Source: Pseudomonas sp. 30_B (lineage in GTDB: Bacteria > Pseudomonadota > Gammaproteobacteria > Pseudomonadales > Pseudomonadaceae). From it: a stretch of DNA of 64,000 nt. The notes below the pieces were generated by a model. That model saw only the letters and a list, made by a program, of their open reading frames with translations, did not search any database and was not told the origin of the DNA. The DNA lies in NCBI RefSeq assembly GCF_017491605.1, contig NZ_JAFGYY010000013.1:124001-188000 (forward strand), read 5' to 3'. A program made the position numbers and the translations under genes. Below are positions 1 to 12,030 of this stretch, piece by piece; position 1 is the stretch's first letter, and each line of letters opens with the position of its first letter.

Positions 1-46
1 GCTCCTACGAAGAGCCCAATGGCGTAGGACCATTCCGAGGCGCCAA

Positions 47-75
47 TGAAAAAGCCGCCCGAAGGCGGCTCTTTC
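47..75 (-). terminator. Rho-independent terminator of pckA
   Basis: Just past the pckA stop codon the minus strand reads a GC-rich stem (AGCCGCC / GGCGGCT) closed by a TTCG tetraloop and followed by a short T run. The position and shape fit an intrinsic terminator for pckA. Confidence 0.85.
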
Positions 76-90
76 GCAGAACGGGCTCGC

Positions 91-1632
91 TTACAGCTGC
101 GGGCCGGCGTTCTTGATGGCGTCGCTCACGTCGAACTTCTTGAAGTTCTCGATGAACTTGCTGGCCAGGCCCTTGGCGGCTTCGTCGTAGGCGGCCTTGT
201 CTGCCCAGGTGTTGCGCGGGTTGAGCAGGACGGTCTCGACGCCCGGAACGGCCTTGGGCACGTCCAGGTTGATGATGTCCAGGTGCTCGGTCTCGGCGCC
301 GATCAGAGCACCGCTCTGGATGGCGGCGATCACGCCACGGGTGGTCGGGATGTTGAAGCGCTTGCCGACGCCATAGCCACCGCCGGTCCAACCGGTGTTG
401 ACCAGGTAGACTTTGGAGCCGAAGGCCTTGATGCGCTTGATCAGCAGCTCGGCGTAGACGCCAGCCGGACGCGGGAAGAAGGGTGCGCCGAAGCAGGTGG
501 AGAAGGTCGACTTGATGCCGCCGCCCGAACCCATTTCGGTGGAACCGACCAGCGCGGTGTAGCCGGACAGGAAGTGGTAGGCCGCCTGCTCGTTGTTCAG
601 GATCGACACCGGCGGCAGAACGCCGGTCAGGTCGCAGGTCAGGAAGATCACGGCATTCGGTTCGCCGCCGAGGTTCTTCTCGGAACGCTTCTCGACGTGC
701 TCCAGCGGGTAGGCCGCGCGGGAGTTCTGGGTCAGGCTGTCATCGGCGTAATCCGGGGTGCGGTTCTCGTCGAGGACGACGTTTTCCAGCACGGAGCCGA
801 ACTTGATGGCTTTCCAGATGACCGGCTCGTTCTTCTCGGACAGGTCGATGCACTTGGCGTAGCAGCCGCCTTCGATGTTGAAGACAACGCCTTCGCCCCA
901 GCCGTGCTCGTCGTCGCCGATCAGGTAGCGGCTTTCGTCGGCGGACAGGGTGGTCTTGCCGGTGCCCGACAGGCCGAAGAACAGGGTGACGTCGCCGGCT
1001 TCGCCGATGTTGGCGGCGCAGTGCATCGGCAGTACGTCTTTTTCCGGCAGCAGGTAGTTCTGCACGCCGAACATGGCCTTCTTCATTTCACCGGCGTAGC
1101 GCATGCCGGCGATCAGCACTTTCTTCTGGGCGAAGTTGAGGATCACGCAGCCATCGGAGTTGGTGCCGTCACGCTCGGGCACGCACTCGAAGTTGGCGAC
1201 GTTGAGGACCTGCCATTCTTCGCGGCCGGCCGGGTTGTACTGCTCGGGCTCGATGAACAGCGCACGACCGAACAGGTTCTGCCAGGCGGTGGCGGTGGTC
1301 ATCTTGACGGCCAGGTAGTGGTCGTGGGCCGAACCTACATGGACGTGGGAAACGAAGTGGTCCTGGGCGTTGTTGAAGGCCTGGACACGGTCCCACAGGG
1401 CATCGAACTTGTCGGCCGGGAACGGACGGTTGATGGCGCCCCAAGCGATGAAGTCCTTGCTGCCCGGCTCTTCGACGATGAAACGGTCGGCAGGCGAGCG
1501 GCCGGTGCGGTGGCCGGTACGTACGACCAGTGAGCCGTTGTCGGCGAGTTCGCCTTCGCCGCGGCGAATGGCTTCCTCGACCAGTTGGGCAACGCTGATG
1601 TCGGTGTAAACGGCTTTATTGGCTTGCGTCAT
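91..1632 (-). CDS. pckA: Phosphoenolpyruvate carboxykinase (ATP)
   Basis: This 513-residue cytoplasmic enzyme converts oxaloacetate and ATP to phosphoenolpyruvate, CO2 and ADP, the first committed step of gluconeogenesis. The sequence carries the ATP-PEPCK P-loop [11 protein letters not shown] in mid-protein, an upstream LFFGL strand, and the family N-terminal motif [10 protein letters not shown], and its length is normal for the family. The start ATG is at 1632. It is monocistronic: it ends at an intrinsic terminator and is followed upstream, after about 170 bases, by hslO on the same strand. The family assignment is firm. Confidence 0.97.
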   Translation of the reverse strand: MTQANKAVYTDISVAQLVEEAIRRGEGELADNGSLVVRTGHRTGRSPADRFIVEEPGSKDFIAWGAINRPFPADKFDALWDRVQAFNNAQDHFVSHVHVGSAHDHYLAVKMTTATAWQNLFGRALFIEPEQYNPAGREEWQVLNVANFECVPERDGTNSDGCVILNFAQKKVLIAGMRYAGEMKKAMFGVQNYLLPEKDVLPMHCAANIGEAGDVTLFFGLSGTGKTTLSADESRYLIGDDEHGWGEGVVFNIEGGCYAKCIDLSEKNEPVIWKAIKFGSVLENVVLDENRTPDYADDSLTQNSRAAYPLEHVEKRSEKNLGGEPNAVIFLTCDLTGVLPPVSILNNEQAAYHFLSGYTALVGSTEMGSGGGIKSTFSTCFGAPFFPRPAGVYAELLIKRIKAFGSKVYLVNTGWTGGGYGVGKRFNIPTTRGVIAAIQSGALIGAETEHLDIINLDVPKAVPGVETVLLNPRNTWADKAAYDEAAKGLASKFIENFKKFDVSDAIKNAGPQL

Positions 1633-1800
1633 GTGGGTCCCCGTCGGCCGAAGCCGAGTCCTCCAAACATTGCGTAGTGACTTCTAATTCCCACTACCGC
1701 GGAAAAAAGTCGCGGGATTATGCCAGAAAAGAACTGTTTTCGTGCAGCCTCTGATCTGGCAAGAGCGCCATTGGTGCGGCTATCGGACGGATAGAAGCGG

Positions 1801-2694
1801 TCAATGGCGGGTTTCTGACGGCGTTTTGCTACCTCCGCCGGAGAACAGCTGGGCAACGTCCGAACCGTCGAAACGGTAGCGCTGGTTGCAGAACTGGCAG
1901 TCGATGACGATCTCGCCATCCTCCTCGGCCAGCAGACGCTCGGCGTCTTCCTGCCCAAGACTGACCAGCGCGTTGGCCGAGCGTTCCCGCGAGCAACTGC
2001 AGCGGAAGACCAGCGGCTGCGGGTCGAACAGGCGCACGTCGTCCTCGTGGTACAGGCGGTGCAGCACGGTGGCGTTGTCCAGGCCCAGCAGTTCCTCGGC
2101 GGTGAGGGTGTCGGCCAGGGTGATGACGTGCTGCCAGCTGGCTTCGCGGGACTCGGCGTCGCGCTGACGGTCGGCCGGCAGTTGCTGCAGCAGCAGGCCA
2201 CGGGCGCGGCGACTGTCGGCATTGAGCCAGAAGCGGGTCGGCAGTTGCTCGGACGTGGCGAAATAGGTCGACAGGCACTCGGCCAGGGTCGCGCCTTCCA
2301 GCGGCACGATGCCCTGGTAGCGCTTGCCCTTCTTCGGATCGACGGTGAGGGTCAGCACGCCATGGGGCATCAAATCGGCGAGCCCGGCGGCATCGCCAAT
2401 GGCCTCCGCGTCATAGCGGGCCAGGCCGCGCACTTCGCGGTCGCTGGAGCATTCCACCATCAGCAGCGGGACCGCGCCGTTGGAGCGCGCCTGCAGCACC
2501 AGCAGGCCATCGAACTTCAGGGTGCCGCACAGCAGCGCGGCGGCGGCTAGCATTTCCCCCAGCAGCTGGGCGACCGGCTGCGGGTAGGGGTGCTTGGCCA
2601 GCACTTCGGCGTAGCTGCGTTCGAGCTCCACCAGTTCACCGCGGACATCGGTGTTGTCGAACAGGAAACGCTGACTTTGATCGATCTGAGACAT
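1801..2694 (-). CDS. hslO: Hsp33 redox-regulated chaperone
   Basis: Hsp33 is a cytoplasmic holdase that is switched on when oxidative stress releases zinc from its C-terminal cysteines. The product has the N-terminal Hsp33 fold and, near the C terminus, the paired CxC (RCSCSR) and CxxC (CQFCNQ) motifs that bind zinc. An in-frame extension reaches 2733, but the ATG at 2694 ([14 protein letters not shown]) matches the family start and gives 297 residues. It shares its strand with pckA and is divergent from the PAP2 gene. Confidence 0.95.
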   Translation of the reverse strand: MSQIDQSQRFLFDNTDVRGELVELERSYAEVLAKHPYPQPVAQLLGEMLAAAALLCGTLKFDGLLVLQARSNGAVPLLMVECSSDREVRGLARYDAEAIGDAAGLADLMPHGVLTLTVDPKKGKRYQGIVPLEGATLAECLSTYFATSEQLPTRFWLNADSRRARGLLLQQLPADRQRDAESREASWQHVITLADTLTAEELLGLDNATVLHRLYHEDDVRLFDPQPLVFRCSCSRERSANALVSLGQEDAERLLAEEDGEIVIDCQFCNQRYRFDGSDVAQLFSGGGSKTPSETRH

Positions 2695-2813
2695 GCTGGG
2701 CACAACGCTGGGAGAGGCACAAATAAATGACAAGTTGATGGCAAAGGCCTATAAAGCGCGCTTTGCAGCACCCACCCGTACTGGGGTGGTTCCGTAAGGG
2801 GGGAATCGATTTT

Positions 2814-3614
2814 ATGGATAAAGCCAATCCGTTCCAAGCCACCTGGTCCTGGAAGCCCTTTATCGCCTGTCATCTTTTCGCGCTCGCACTGCTCCTGCTG
2901 TGGCTCTGGGAGCCCGCCCGCGCCGCGATGAACCTGTTCGACTTCAGCCTGTTCAGCCTGCTCAACCAGCCGTTGGCGACCAATGAAATCTGGCGCCTGA
3001 CCTGGGCCGTGGCCAGCACCCGGGCCTTCGACCTGCTGGTGGGCGTGATCCTGCTGCTCCTGCTGATCCGCGGCGACTGGATCTTCAAGGCGGTCCAGGC
3101 CCGCGCCGCCACCTTCGGCTTCCTCTGCACAGCCCTGCTGCTGGTCGTGGTGCGCGTTCTCTACGCCAAGCTCGCCCACAAGCTGGGCTGGCAGCATCCG
3201 AGCATCTCGACCGTCGCGCCGGACGCGGTGCGCCTGGAGCATTACTTCCCGCAGTGGGACGACACACTCCTCGAAGTGAAGGACGACTCCGCCCGCAGCT
3301 TCCCCGGCGACCACGCCTCGGTGCTGCTGATCTGGGCGCTGTTCCTCACCCTGTTCGCCCGCACCGCCCTGCAGTGGGTGGTGATCTGGGGCCTGGCGCT
3401 GCTGTTCATGCTGCCGCGCCTGGTGGCCGGCGCCCATTGGGGCCAGGACGACTACATCGGCGGCGTGCAGATGGCGCTGCTGGCCCTGGCCTGGAGCTGC
3501 TTCACCCCATTCGCCGCCACGGCCAGCGCCGCCCTGGTGCGCTGGACCGACCCGCTGTTCCGCCTGGCCGCCAGGATTCCGCTGCTCAATCGCCTGAGCG
3601 TCGTCGCGGCCTGA
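2814..3614 (+). CDS. PAP2-superfamily membrane phosphatase
   Basis: This is a predicted inner-membrane phosphatase of the type 2 phosphatidic acid phosphatase superfamily, with about five to six hydrophobic helices. The catalytic signature is visible as a basic segment ending SFPGDHAS and then LVAGAHWGQDD, which supply the two histidines and the aspartate. The start at 2814 (MDKANPFQATW) gives 266 residues; a longer frame begins at 2763. The substrate cannot be read from the sequence; lipid phosphates or undecaprenyl pyrophosphate are typical for the family. It converges on hslR. Confidence 0.8.
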   Translation: MDKANPFQATWSWKPFIACHLFALALLLLWLWEPARAAMNLFDFSLFSLLNQPLATNEIWRLTWAVASTRAFDLLVGVILLLLLIRGDWIFKAVQARAATFGFLCTALLLVVVRVLYAKLAHKLGWQHPSISTVAPDAVRLEHYFPQWDDTLLEVKDDSARSFPGDHASVLLIWALFLTLFARTALQWVVIWGLALLFMLPRLVAGAHWGQDDYIGGVQMALLALAWSCFTPFAATASAALVRWTDPLFRLAARIPLLNRLSVVAA

Positions 3615-3662
3615 CGCACTGCCCGATCCCGGCGAGGCGCGCCTGCCGCCCTCCCCGGTCGA

Positions 3663-4055
<393 letters not shown>

Positions 4056-4156
4056 TTCATAACCTCGTCACGTGGGTCTGAGAGTGTACCGCGCGCCCCG
4101 CTGGCGGGGCACAACCGGCCTGACTAGAATGCCGGCAAACGCCGGGGACGCCTGCC

Positions 4157-4633
4157 TTGAAGACATTCGACCAGCTGTCGGTAATAGGTTTGCGCGAGTG
4201 GATCGCCCTGCCCGAACTGGGCATGGTCGGCCTGCGCGCGAAGATCGACACCGGCGCCAGCACTTCCAGCCTGCATGCCAGCGACATCGTGCCGTTCAAA
4301 CGCAACGGCCAGAGCTGGGTGCGCTTCGTCGCCCACCTTGGCACCCAGGTGCAACGCCGCCACCGCTGCGAGGCGCCGGTGGTGACGATGAAGACCATCA
4401 AGAGCTCCAACGGCCAGGCCCAGACCCGCTACGTGATCCGCACCCTGCTGGCCCTGGGCGACCGCGCCTGGCCGGTGGAATTCACCCTGGCCTGCCGCAA
4501 GACCATGCGCTACCGGGTACTGCTAGGCTCCAAGGCTTTGGTCCATGGCCAGTTGGTAGTCAATCCCGGCCTGACCTACGTCCAGGAAAAACCTCTCATC
4601 ATGGTTCCCACCACCCCTTCAGGTGATCAATGA
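4157..4633 (+). CDS. rimB: RimB-like retropepsin-type protease (ATP-dependent zinc protease family)
   Basis: The 158-residue protein belongs to the family long annotated as ATP-dependent zinc protease, with a retropepsin-like fold. The motif [13 protein letters not shown] at about residues 32-44 holds the D-T-G aspartate turn. In P. fluorescens a RimB protein of this type works with RimK, which adds glutamates to ribosomal protein S6. The stop codon overlaps the rimK start (ATGA), indicating translational coupling, so assignment to the same process is reasonable. No rimA-like gene is next to it. Confidence 0.78.
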   Translation: MKTFDQLSVIGLREWIALPELGMVGLRAKIDTGASTSSLHASDIVPFKRNGQSWVRFVAHLGTQVQRRHRCEAPVVTMKTIKSSNGQAQTRYVIRTLLALGDRAWPVEFTLACRKTMRYRVLLGSKALVHGQLVVNPGLTYVQEKPLIMVPTTPSGDQ

Positions 4634-5535
4634 AAATTGCTGTGCTGTCGCGCAATCCGCGTCTGTATTCCACCCGTCGACTGGTGGAGGCCGGGCAGCA
4701 ACGCGGCCATGAGATGGTGGTGATCGACACCCTCCGCGCCTACATGAACATCGCCAGCCACAAGCCGCAGATCCACTATCGCGGCCAGCCGCTGGAAGGT
4801 TTCGACGCGGTGATCCCGCGCATTGGCGCCTCGGTGACCTTCTACGGCTGCGCCGTGCTGCGGCAGTTCGAGATGATGGGCGTGTTCCCCCTCAACGAAT
4901 CGGTGGCCATCGCCCGCTCCCGCGACAAGCTGCGCTCGCTGCAACTGCTGTCGCGCAAGGGCATCGGCCTGCCGATCACCGGCTTTGCCCATTCGCCCGA
5001 CGACGTGCCGGACCTGATCGAGATGGTCGGCGGCGCGCCGCTGGTGATCAAGCTGCTGGAAGGCACCCAGGGCATCGGCGTGGTGCTCTGCGAGACCGAG
5101 AAGGCCGCCGAATCCGTGCTGGAAGCCTTCATGGGGCTCAAGCACAACATCATGGTGCAGGAGTACATCAAGGAAGCCGGCGGCGCCGACATCCGCTGCT
5201 TCGTGGTCGGCGACAAGGTGATCGCCTCGATGAAGCGCCAGGCCGCGCCCGGCGAGTTCCGCTCCAACCTGCACCGCGGCGGCAGCGCCAGCCTGATCAA
5301 GATCACTCCGGAAGAACGCATGACCGCCATCCGCGCCGCGCGGATCATGGGACTGAAGGTCGCGGGCGTGGACATCCTGCGCTCCCACCACGGCCCGCTG
5401 GTGATGGAAGTGAACTCCTCGCCGGGGTTGGAGGGCATCGAGACCACCACCGGCAAGGACGTCGCCGGGGTGATCATCGAATACCTGGAGAAGAATGGCG
5501 GGCCGCATCTGGCCAGGACCAAGGGTAAAGGGTGA
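4630..5535 (+). CDS. rimK: Ribosomal protein S6 glutamate ligase
   Basis: RimK is an ATP-grasp ligase that adds glutamate residues to the C terminus of ribosomal protein S6, changing ribosome behaviour. The 301-residue product has the family N terminus ([18 protein letters not shown]), the ATP-grasp segment [14 protein letters not shown] in mid-protein, and the Mg-binding region [14 protein letters not shown] near the end. It overlaps rimB by four bases. A REP repeat cluster follows the stop codon. Confidence 0.95.
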   Translation: MKIAVLSRNPRLYSTRRLVEAGQQRGHEMVVIDTLRAYMNIASHKPQIHYRGQPLEGFDAVIPRIGASVTFYGCAVLRQFEMMGVFPLNESVAIARSRDKLRSLQLLSRKGIGLPITGFAHSPDDVPDLIEMVGGAPLVIKLLEGTQGIGVVLCETEKAAESVLEAFMGLKHNIMVQEYIKEAGGADIRCFVVGDKVIASMKRQAAPGEFRSNLHRGGSASLIKITPEERMTAIRAARIMGLKVAGVDILRSHHGPLVMEVNSSPGLEGIETTTGKDVAGVIIEYLEKNGGPHLARTKGKG

Positions 5536-5540
5536 CTCCC

Positions 5541-5683
5541 CTGTAGGAGCGAGCTTGCTCGCGAACCACCCACCTTCCGCACCATACGGCGGATAAAGCG
5601 TTCCGCTTTATTCGCCCTACGGGTGTGAGCCTTCCGCTTTCGTTGCCACGCTGAACTCTTCGCGAGCAAGCTCGCTCCTACAG
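5541..5683. repeat. REP doublet (family A) enclosing a second palindrome
   Basis: Two inverted copies of a 25-base palindromic unit, core GTAGGAGCGAGCTTGCTCGC, lie at 5541-5565 and 5659-5683. Between them, at about 5588-5623, is a palindrome of another family (ATAAAGCG/CGCTTTAT next to CGCCCTAC). The arrangement is that of Pseudomonas REP doublets and fills the rimK-ldcA gap. Confidence 0.85.
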
Positions 5684-5711
5684 GCACTCCCCGCCAATAC
5701 TGGATGTACCC

Positions 5712-6641
5712 ATGCCGTCTTCCCGCTCCAACGCCGAACTCAAGTGGTCGCCCATCGAAGGCCGCGTCGCCCTGGTTGCGCCGGCCTCGGCCATCGCCGA
5801 GGAGGTGCTGGAAGCCACCCTGCGCCAACTGGAAGTGCTGGGCGTGGACTATCACCTGAGCGAGCACGCCGACGCGCGCTATCGCTATCTGGCCGGCACA
5901 CCGCAGCAGCGCCTGGAAGACTTCCACGCCGCCTTCGAGCTGGAAGACGTCAGCGCCGTCTGGTCCCTGCGCGGCGGCTACGGCTGTGGACAACTCATCC
6001 CGCAACTCGACTGGCAGCGCCTCAAGGCCGCCTCGCCGCGCCCGCTGATCGGCTTCTCGGACATCTCCATCCTCCTCAGCACCTTCCACCGCCAGGGCCT
6101 GCCGGCGATTCACGGCATGGTCGCCACCGGGCTCGGCCTGCAGCCGCTGAGCGCACCCAGCGAACAGCGTGAACGACTGGCCTCGCTGGCCTCGGTCAGC
6201 CATGTGCTGGCCGGCGGACCGGGTAAGCTGCCCGTGCAGCACCTGGCAGGGCCGAAGCGCGCCGTGGAAGGCGAACTGATTGGCGGCAACCTCACCGCGC
6301 TGGCCTGCATGGCCGGCACCGAAGGCGCGCTGTATGTACCTGACGGCGCGATCCTGATCCTCGAAGACGTGGGCGAACCCTACTACCGCCTCGAACGCAG
6401 CCTCTGGCAACTGCTGAACAGTCTGGGTGGCGCACGCCTGGGGGCGATCTGCCTCGGCACCTTCACCGATTGCCCGCGCAAGGGCGTGGCCCACAGCCTG
6501 GAAGAAATCTTCGCCGAATACGCCGCGCAGCTGGGCGTTCCGCTCTACCACGGCCTGCCCAGCGGCCACGGCGCGCACAACCGCGCCTGGCCCTATGGGC
6601 GCCAGGCGGTGCTGGAAGGCAAGGCCCTGCGCTGGGCTTAA
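5712..6641 (+). CDS. ldcA: LD-carboxypeptidase, peptidase family S66
   Basis: This 309-residue enzyme is predicted to cut the terminal D-alanine from murein tetrapeptides during cytoplasmic peptidoglycan recycling. It shows the S66 nucleophile motif GFSDIS, the region with the catalytic glutamate (LEDVGEPYYRLE), and the C-terminal histidine segment GLPSGHGAHNR. The LD-carboxypeptidase of P. aeruginosa (PA5198, as I remember) has the same neighbours. It converges on amgS and their stop codons overlap within a shared TTAA. Confidence 0.92.
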   Translation: MPSSRSNAELKWSPIEGRVALVAPASAIAEEVLEATLRQLEVLGVDYHLSEHADARYRYLAGTPQQRLEDFHAAFELEDVSAVWSLRGGYGCGQLIPQLDWQRLKAASPRPLIGFSDISILLSTFHRQGLPAIHGMVATGLGLQPLSAPSEQRERLASLASVSHVLAGGPGKLPVQHLAGPKRAVEGELIGGNLTALACMAGTEGALYVPDGAILILEDVGEPYYRLERSLWQLLNSLGGARLGAICLGTFTDCPRKGVAHSLEEIFAEYAAQLGVPLYHGLPSGHGAHNRAWPYGRQAVLEGKALRWA

Positions 6642-7957
6642 TGGGCGTTGCGCGGTAGCAACAGGCCGAGCGGCAGGCAGACCCGCGCTTCCACGCCACC
6701 GCCCTCGCGGTTGCGCAGCTCGATGCTGCCGCCGTGTTGTTCGGCGATGCGCTTGACGATGGCCAGCCCCAGGCCGGTGCCCTTGCCGCCGCGCGCCTTG
6801 TCGCCACGGAAGAAGGGGTTGAAGATGTTCGCCAGCTCCTGCGGATCGACGCCCGCGCCGCGGTCGAGCACGCTGAGCACCACGTAGGGCGCACCACCGC
6901 CGCCGGCCACATGGGCCGCCACTTCCACCTTGCCACCGCCGTGGTTCAGACCGTTCTCGATCAGGTTGCCCAGCAGGCGCTTGATCGACACCCGGCGGAA
7001 GCGGAACAGCGGCAAGGTATCCAGGCACAGGCGCACCCGGTTGCCGTTCTGGTTGAACGCATCGGCCACCTCGCGGATCAGGTCGGCCAGGTCGCCCTCT
7101 TCCACTGACTCGTCGCGGCCATCGCGGATGAAGGCGAGGAACTGGTCGAGGATGGCGTCCATGTCCTCGATGTCACGGACCATGTCCTCGACCATCTCGC
7201 GGTCGCTGTCGGGCATCAGCTCCAGCGACAGGCGCAGGCGCGTCAGTGGCGTGCGCAGATCGTGGGACACGCCGGCCAGCATCAGCTCGCGCTCGCGCCC
7301 GGCCTGCTCGACGTCGTCGGCCATCTGGTTGAAGGCACGGTACACCTCGGCCATCTCGCTGGGCGTTTCCGGCCCCAGCGGCAGGCGCACGCTGCGGCCC
7401 TTGCCGAACTCGCGGGAGGCGAACACCAGGCGCTTGAGCGGCTGGCTGAGCAGGCGCACGAAGATCCACGCGGCGGCGGTGGACAGCAGGCCGATGCCGA
7501 GGAACCAGCCGAGCACGCTCCAGATCTGCTGGCCGCGCAGCGGGTGCGGGTAGAGCGGGACGCCGATCCAGCCGTCGCCCAGGGTCGGCGCGCGCACCCA
7601 GAGCATCGACGGGTGGTGGATGCGCAGGCGGGTCTCGGTGTCGATGCCCAGTTCCATGCGCATCTGCCGCTGGAAAATGTCCGTGTACGGCCAGTGCACT
7701 TCCTCCGGCTGCCCCTGTTCGTGGGGCGCCCACTTCAGCCCGGCGGACTGGGCGATGGCTTCGCGCGACTTCTCGTCCGCCGCCCAGTAGGCGCGTACGG
7801 TCAGCGCCGCGCCGTGGCTGTACTGGCGGTCGACCAGCATGTCCTCGTTCATCAGCAGGTAGACCAGGGTCAGCGCCTTGGAGAACAGCACGACGATGAG
7901 CACCAGCCAGAGGGTGCGGGCGAAGAAGCTTTGCGGGAACCAGAGGGGTGTTTTCAA
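6638..7957 (-). CDS. amgS: Sensor histidine kinase AmgS (EnvZ-like)
   Basis: This is the sensor of the AmgRS system, which responds to envelope stress from misfolded membrane proteins and contributes to intrinsic aminoglycoside tolerance in P. aeruginosa. The 439 residues comprise a first membrane helix near residues 11-31, a periplasmic region, a second helix near 143-165, a HAMP segment, the dimerisation box GVSHDLRTPLTRLR with His232, and a C-terminal ATPase with N, G1 (DRGAGVD) and G2 (GTGLGLAIV) boxes. It lies 61 bases downstream of amgR on the same strand. Confidence 0.93.
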   Translation of the reverse strand: MKTPLWFPQSFFARTLWLVLIVVLFSKALTLVYLLMNEDMLVDRQYSHGAALTVRAYWAADEKSREAIAQSAGLKWAPHEQGQPEEVHWPYTDIFQRQMRMELGIDTETRLRIHHPSMLWVRAPTLGDGWIGVPLYPHPLRGQQIWSVLGWFLGIGLLSTAAAWIFVRLLSQPLKRLVFASREFGKGRSVRLPLGPETPSEMAEVYRAFNQMADDVEQAGRERELMLAGVSHDLRTPLTRLRLSLELMPDSDREMVEDMVRDIEDMDAILDQFLAFIRDGRDESVEEGDLADLIREVADAFNQNGNRVRLCLDTLPLFRFRRVSIKRLLGNLIENGLNHGGGKVEVAAHVAGGGGAPYVVLSVLDRGAGVDPQELANIFNPFFRGDKARGGKGTGLGLAIVKRIAEQHGGSIELRNREGGGVEARVCLPLGLLLPRNAH

Positions 7958-8018
7958 GAGGGCATTACCAGGGGAGCACGAACGACCGGGGCGAAGGGCT
8001 TCGCCCCGGCGGGGTCAA

Positions 8019-8759
8019 TCACTTGCGGGCGGCACCATCGGGTACGAACACGTAGCCCACGCCCCAGACGGTCTGGATATAGCGCGGCTTGGACGGATCG
8101 GGCTCGATCAGCCGGCGCAGGCGGGAAATCTGCACGTCGATGGAGCGCTCCAGGGCGTCCCATTCGCGGCCGCGGGCCAGGTTCATCAGCTTGTCGCGGG
8201 TCAGCGGCTCGCGGGCGTGCTGCACCAGGGCCTTGAGCACGGCGAACTCACCGGTGGTGAGCATGTGCACTTCCTCGCCCTTCTTCAGCTCGCGGGTGGC
8301 CAGGTGCAGTTCGTAGTCGCCGAAGGTGACGATCTCATCCTCGCCCGCCGGCGCGCCCGGCACCAACGGCGCCTGGCGGCGCAGCACGGCCTTGATCCGC
8401 GCCAGCAGTTCGCGCGGGTTGAACGGCTTGGCCAGGTAGTCGTCGGCGCCCTGCTCCAGGCCCGAGATGCGGCTGGCCTCGTCGCCCTTGGCGGTGAGCA
8501 TGATGATCGGGATCTGGTTGTTCGAGTCGCGCAGGCGCTTGCACGCGGAGAGGCCGTCCTCGCCGGGCATCATCAGGTCCAGCACCACCAGCTGGAACAG
8601 CTCGCGGGCCAGCAGGCGGTCCATCTGCTCGGTGTTCTCGACGGCGCGGACGCGGTAACCCTGCTCGTCGAGGAAGCGTTCCAGCAGACGGCGCAGGCGC
8701 GCGTCGTCATCGACCACGAGGATCTTTTCGCCTTCCGGCAGGGTGGCAGCGTTGCTCAT
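8019..8759 (-). CDS. amgR: Response regulator AmgR (OmpR family)
   Basis: The 246-residue protein has a receiver domain with acidic residues at DDD (about 17-19) and the phosphoacceptor Asp61 in VVLDLMMPGEDG, then a winged-helix DNA-binding domain ending GVGYVFVPDG. It is the partner of AmgS, encoded just downstream. OmpR-like regulators of this type activate genes for membrane protein quality control. The start ATG at 8759 begins MSNAATLPEGEKI. It is divergent from tex. Confidence 0.94.
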   Translation of the reverse strand: MSNAATLPEGEKILVVDDDARLRRLLERFLDEQGYRVRAVENTEQMDRLLARELFQLVVLDLMMPGEDGLSACKRLRDSNNQIPIIMLTAKGDEASRISGLEQGADDYLAKPFNPRELLARIKAVLRRQAPLVPGAPAGEDEIVTFGDYELHLATRELKKGEEVHMLTTGEFAVLKALVQHAREPLTRDKLMNLARGREWDALERSIDVQISRLRRLIEPDPSKPRYIQTVWGVGYVFVPDGAARK

Positions 8760-8877
8760 GGAAACTCCCAGAATCTGATTCGGCGGGCATTATCGCCCAG
8801 CAGCCGCGCGTCACGGCCTGTCCATTGTTAGCAGATTTTTCCCCGACCAGCCGCCCACCCGGTGAAATTGTCGTGGG

Positions 8878-8883
8878 TATAAT
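8878..8883 (+). promoter_or_regulatory. Candidate -10 box for tex
   Basis: A perfect TATAAT is present, but no good -35 hexamer lies at 16-18 bases upstream, so the promoter call is tentative. It is the only consensus -10 between amgR and tex on this strand. Confidence 0.4.
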
Positions 8884-8967
8884 GCGGCGCTTTTGCGGCG
8901 GGGCGTTGTCACAGAGCCTGTCCGAACGCCGGAGCATCCGGCACGGACGCTCAGTTTTGGGCCTGTC

Positions 8968-9089
8968 GATGATCTTGCGAGCTAGAGCAGAACAAGGCGA
9001 GGACAGCCGAGAAAGCTTCAGTTGACTGCAGTCAATGAGCACTTCTCGGCTGGCCTCAACGCAGTGATGCCGACGCGCAGCAGATCATC
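8968..9089. repeat. Dispersed structured intergenic repeat, copy 1
   Basis: The element is bounded by the inverted ends GATGATCT and AGATCATC. It shares GCGAGCTAGAGC near the left end and GCCGACGCGCAGCAG near the right end with the copies at 29999, 48482 and 54501. Internal arms GCCGAGAA / TTCTCGGC and a TTGACTGCAGTCAA palindrome form a hairpin. Confidence 0.8.
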
Positions 9090-9123
9090 CGCCCCGTTTT
9101 CGATTGGTTTGTCAGGTGGATTC

Positions 9124-11466
<2,343 letters not shown>

Positions 11467-11475
11467 GGAAGGTCC

Positions 11476-11865
11476 ATGAGCGAGATGCCCGCCCGCGAGC
11501 TGATGATCAGCCGCTTCAGCGAAACCATCGGCGTGCAGCCGATCCGTGTCGCTGACGGCGAAGCCGAGGTGCTGCTGCCGATGGCCGAGCACCTGCGCAA
11601 TCGCGGCAACGTCATGCACGGCGGCGCGCTCTTCACGCTGATGGACATGACCATGGGCCTGGCCTGCTCCAGCGCCCATGGTTTCGACCGGCAGAGCGTC
11701 ACCCTGGAATGCAAGATCAACTACATCCGCGCGGTCGCCGAGGGCGAGGTGCGCTGTGTGGCCAAGGTCCTGCACGCCGGGCGCCGCTCGCTGGTGGTCG
11801 AGGCCGACATCCACCAGGGCGACAAGCTCGTCGCCAAGGGACAAGGCACCTTCGCCCAGCTGTAA
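11476..11865 (+). CDS. PaaI-type hotdog thioesterase
   Basis: The 129-residue protein is a single hotdog-fold domain with the PaaI/YbdB-like motif RGNVMHGGALFTLMDM around residues 45-60, where the loop binds the acyl-CoA thioester. It probably hydrolyses an acyl-CoA of unknown chain. It begins nine bases after the tex stop with an AAGGAAGG ribosome binding site, so it is likely cotranscribed with tex. Confidence 0.82.
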   Translation: MSEMPARELMISRFSETIGVQPIRVADGEAEVLLPMAEHLRNRGNVMHGGALFTLMDMTMGLACSSAHGFDRQSVTLECKINYIRAVAEGEVRCVAKVLHAGRRSLVVEADIHQGDKLVAKGQGTFAQL

Positions 11866-12030
11866 ATAGCGTCAGCGCAACTGACCTATGCTGTAGGCCG
11901 GAGCCTGCGGATGGCGGGCGCCGGCGCAGCGCTTAAGAAAGCCAGGCGACCACGCCGGTAGTGTTCTCCCCTTGTAGACCGCCCAGTCCACCCCCATAGT
12001 GAGGCGACTGCCGTGTGAAGGACTTCCAAC

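Larger units (their letters stand above)
8760..9123. other. 364-base amgR-tex intergenic region
   Basis: This divergent intergenic region holds the amgR promoter on one strand, a TATAAT candidate for tex at 8878-8883, and one copy of the dispersed structured repeat at 8968-9089. If the TATAAT is used, tex mRNA has an approximately 230-base leader that includes the repeat. I see no coding capacity beyond an in-frame upstream extension of tex. Confidence 0.6.

Noticed and set aside
46..1533. Long plus-strand open frame opposite pckA
   Set aside because: It lies antisense to a firmly identified gene, its product is a Gly-Val-Asp-rich low-complexity translation with no family motif, and such frames are common in high-GC Pseudomonas DNA.
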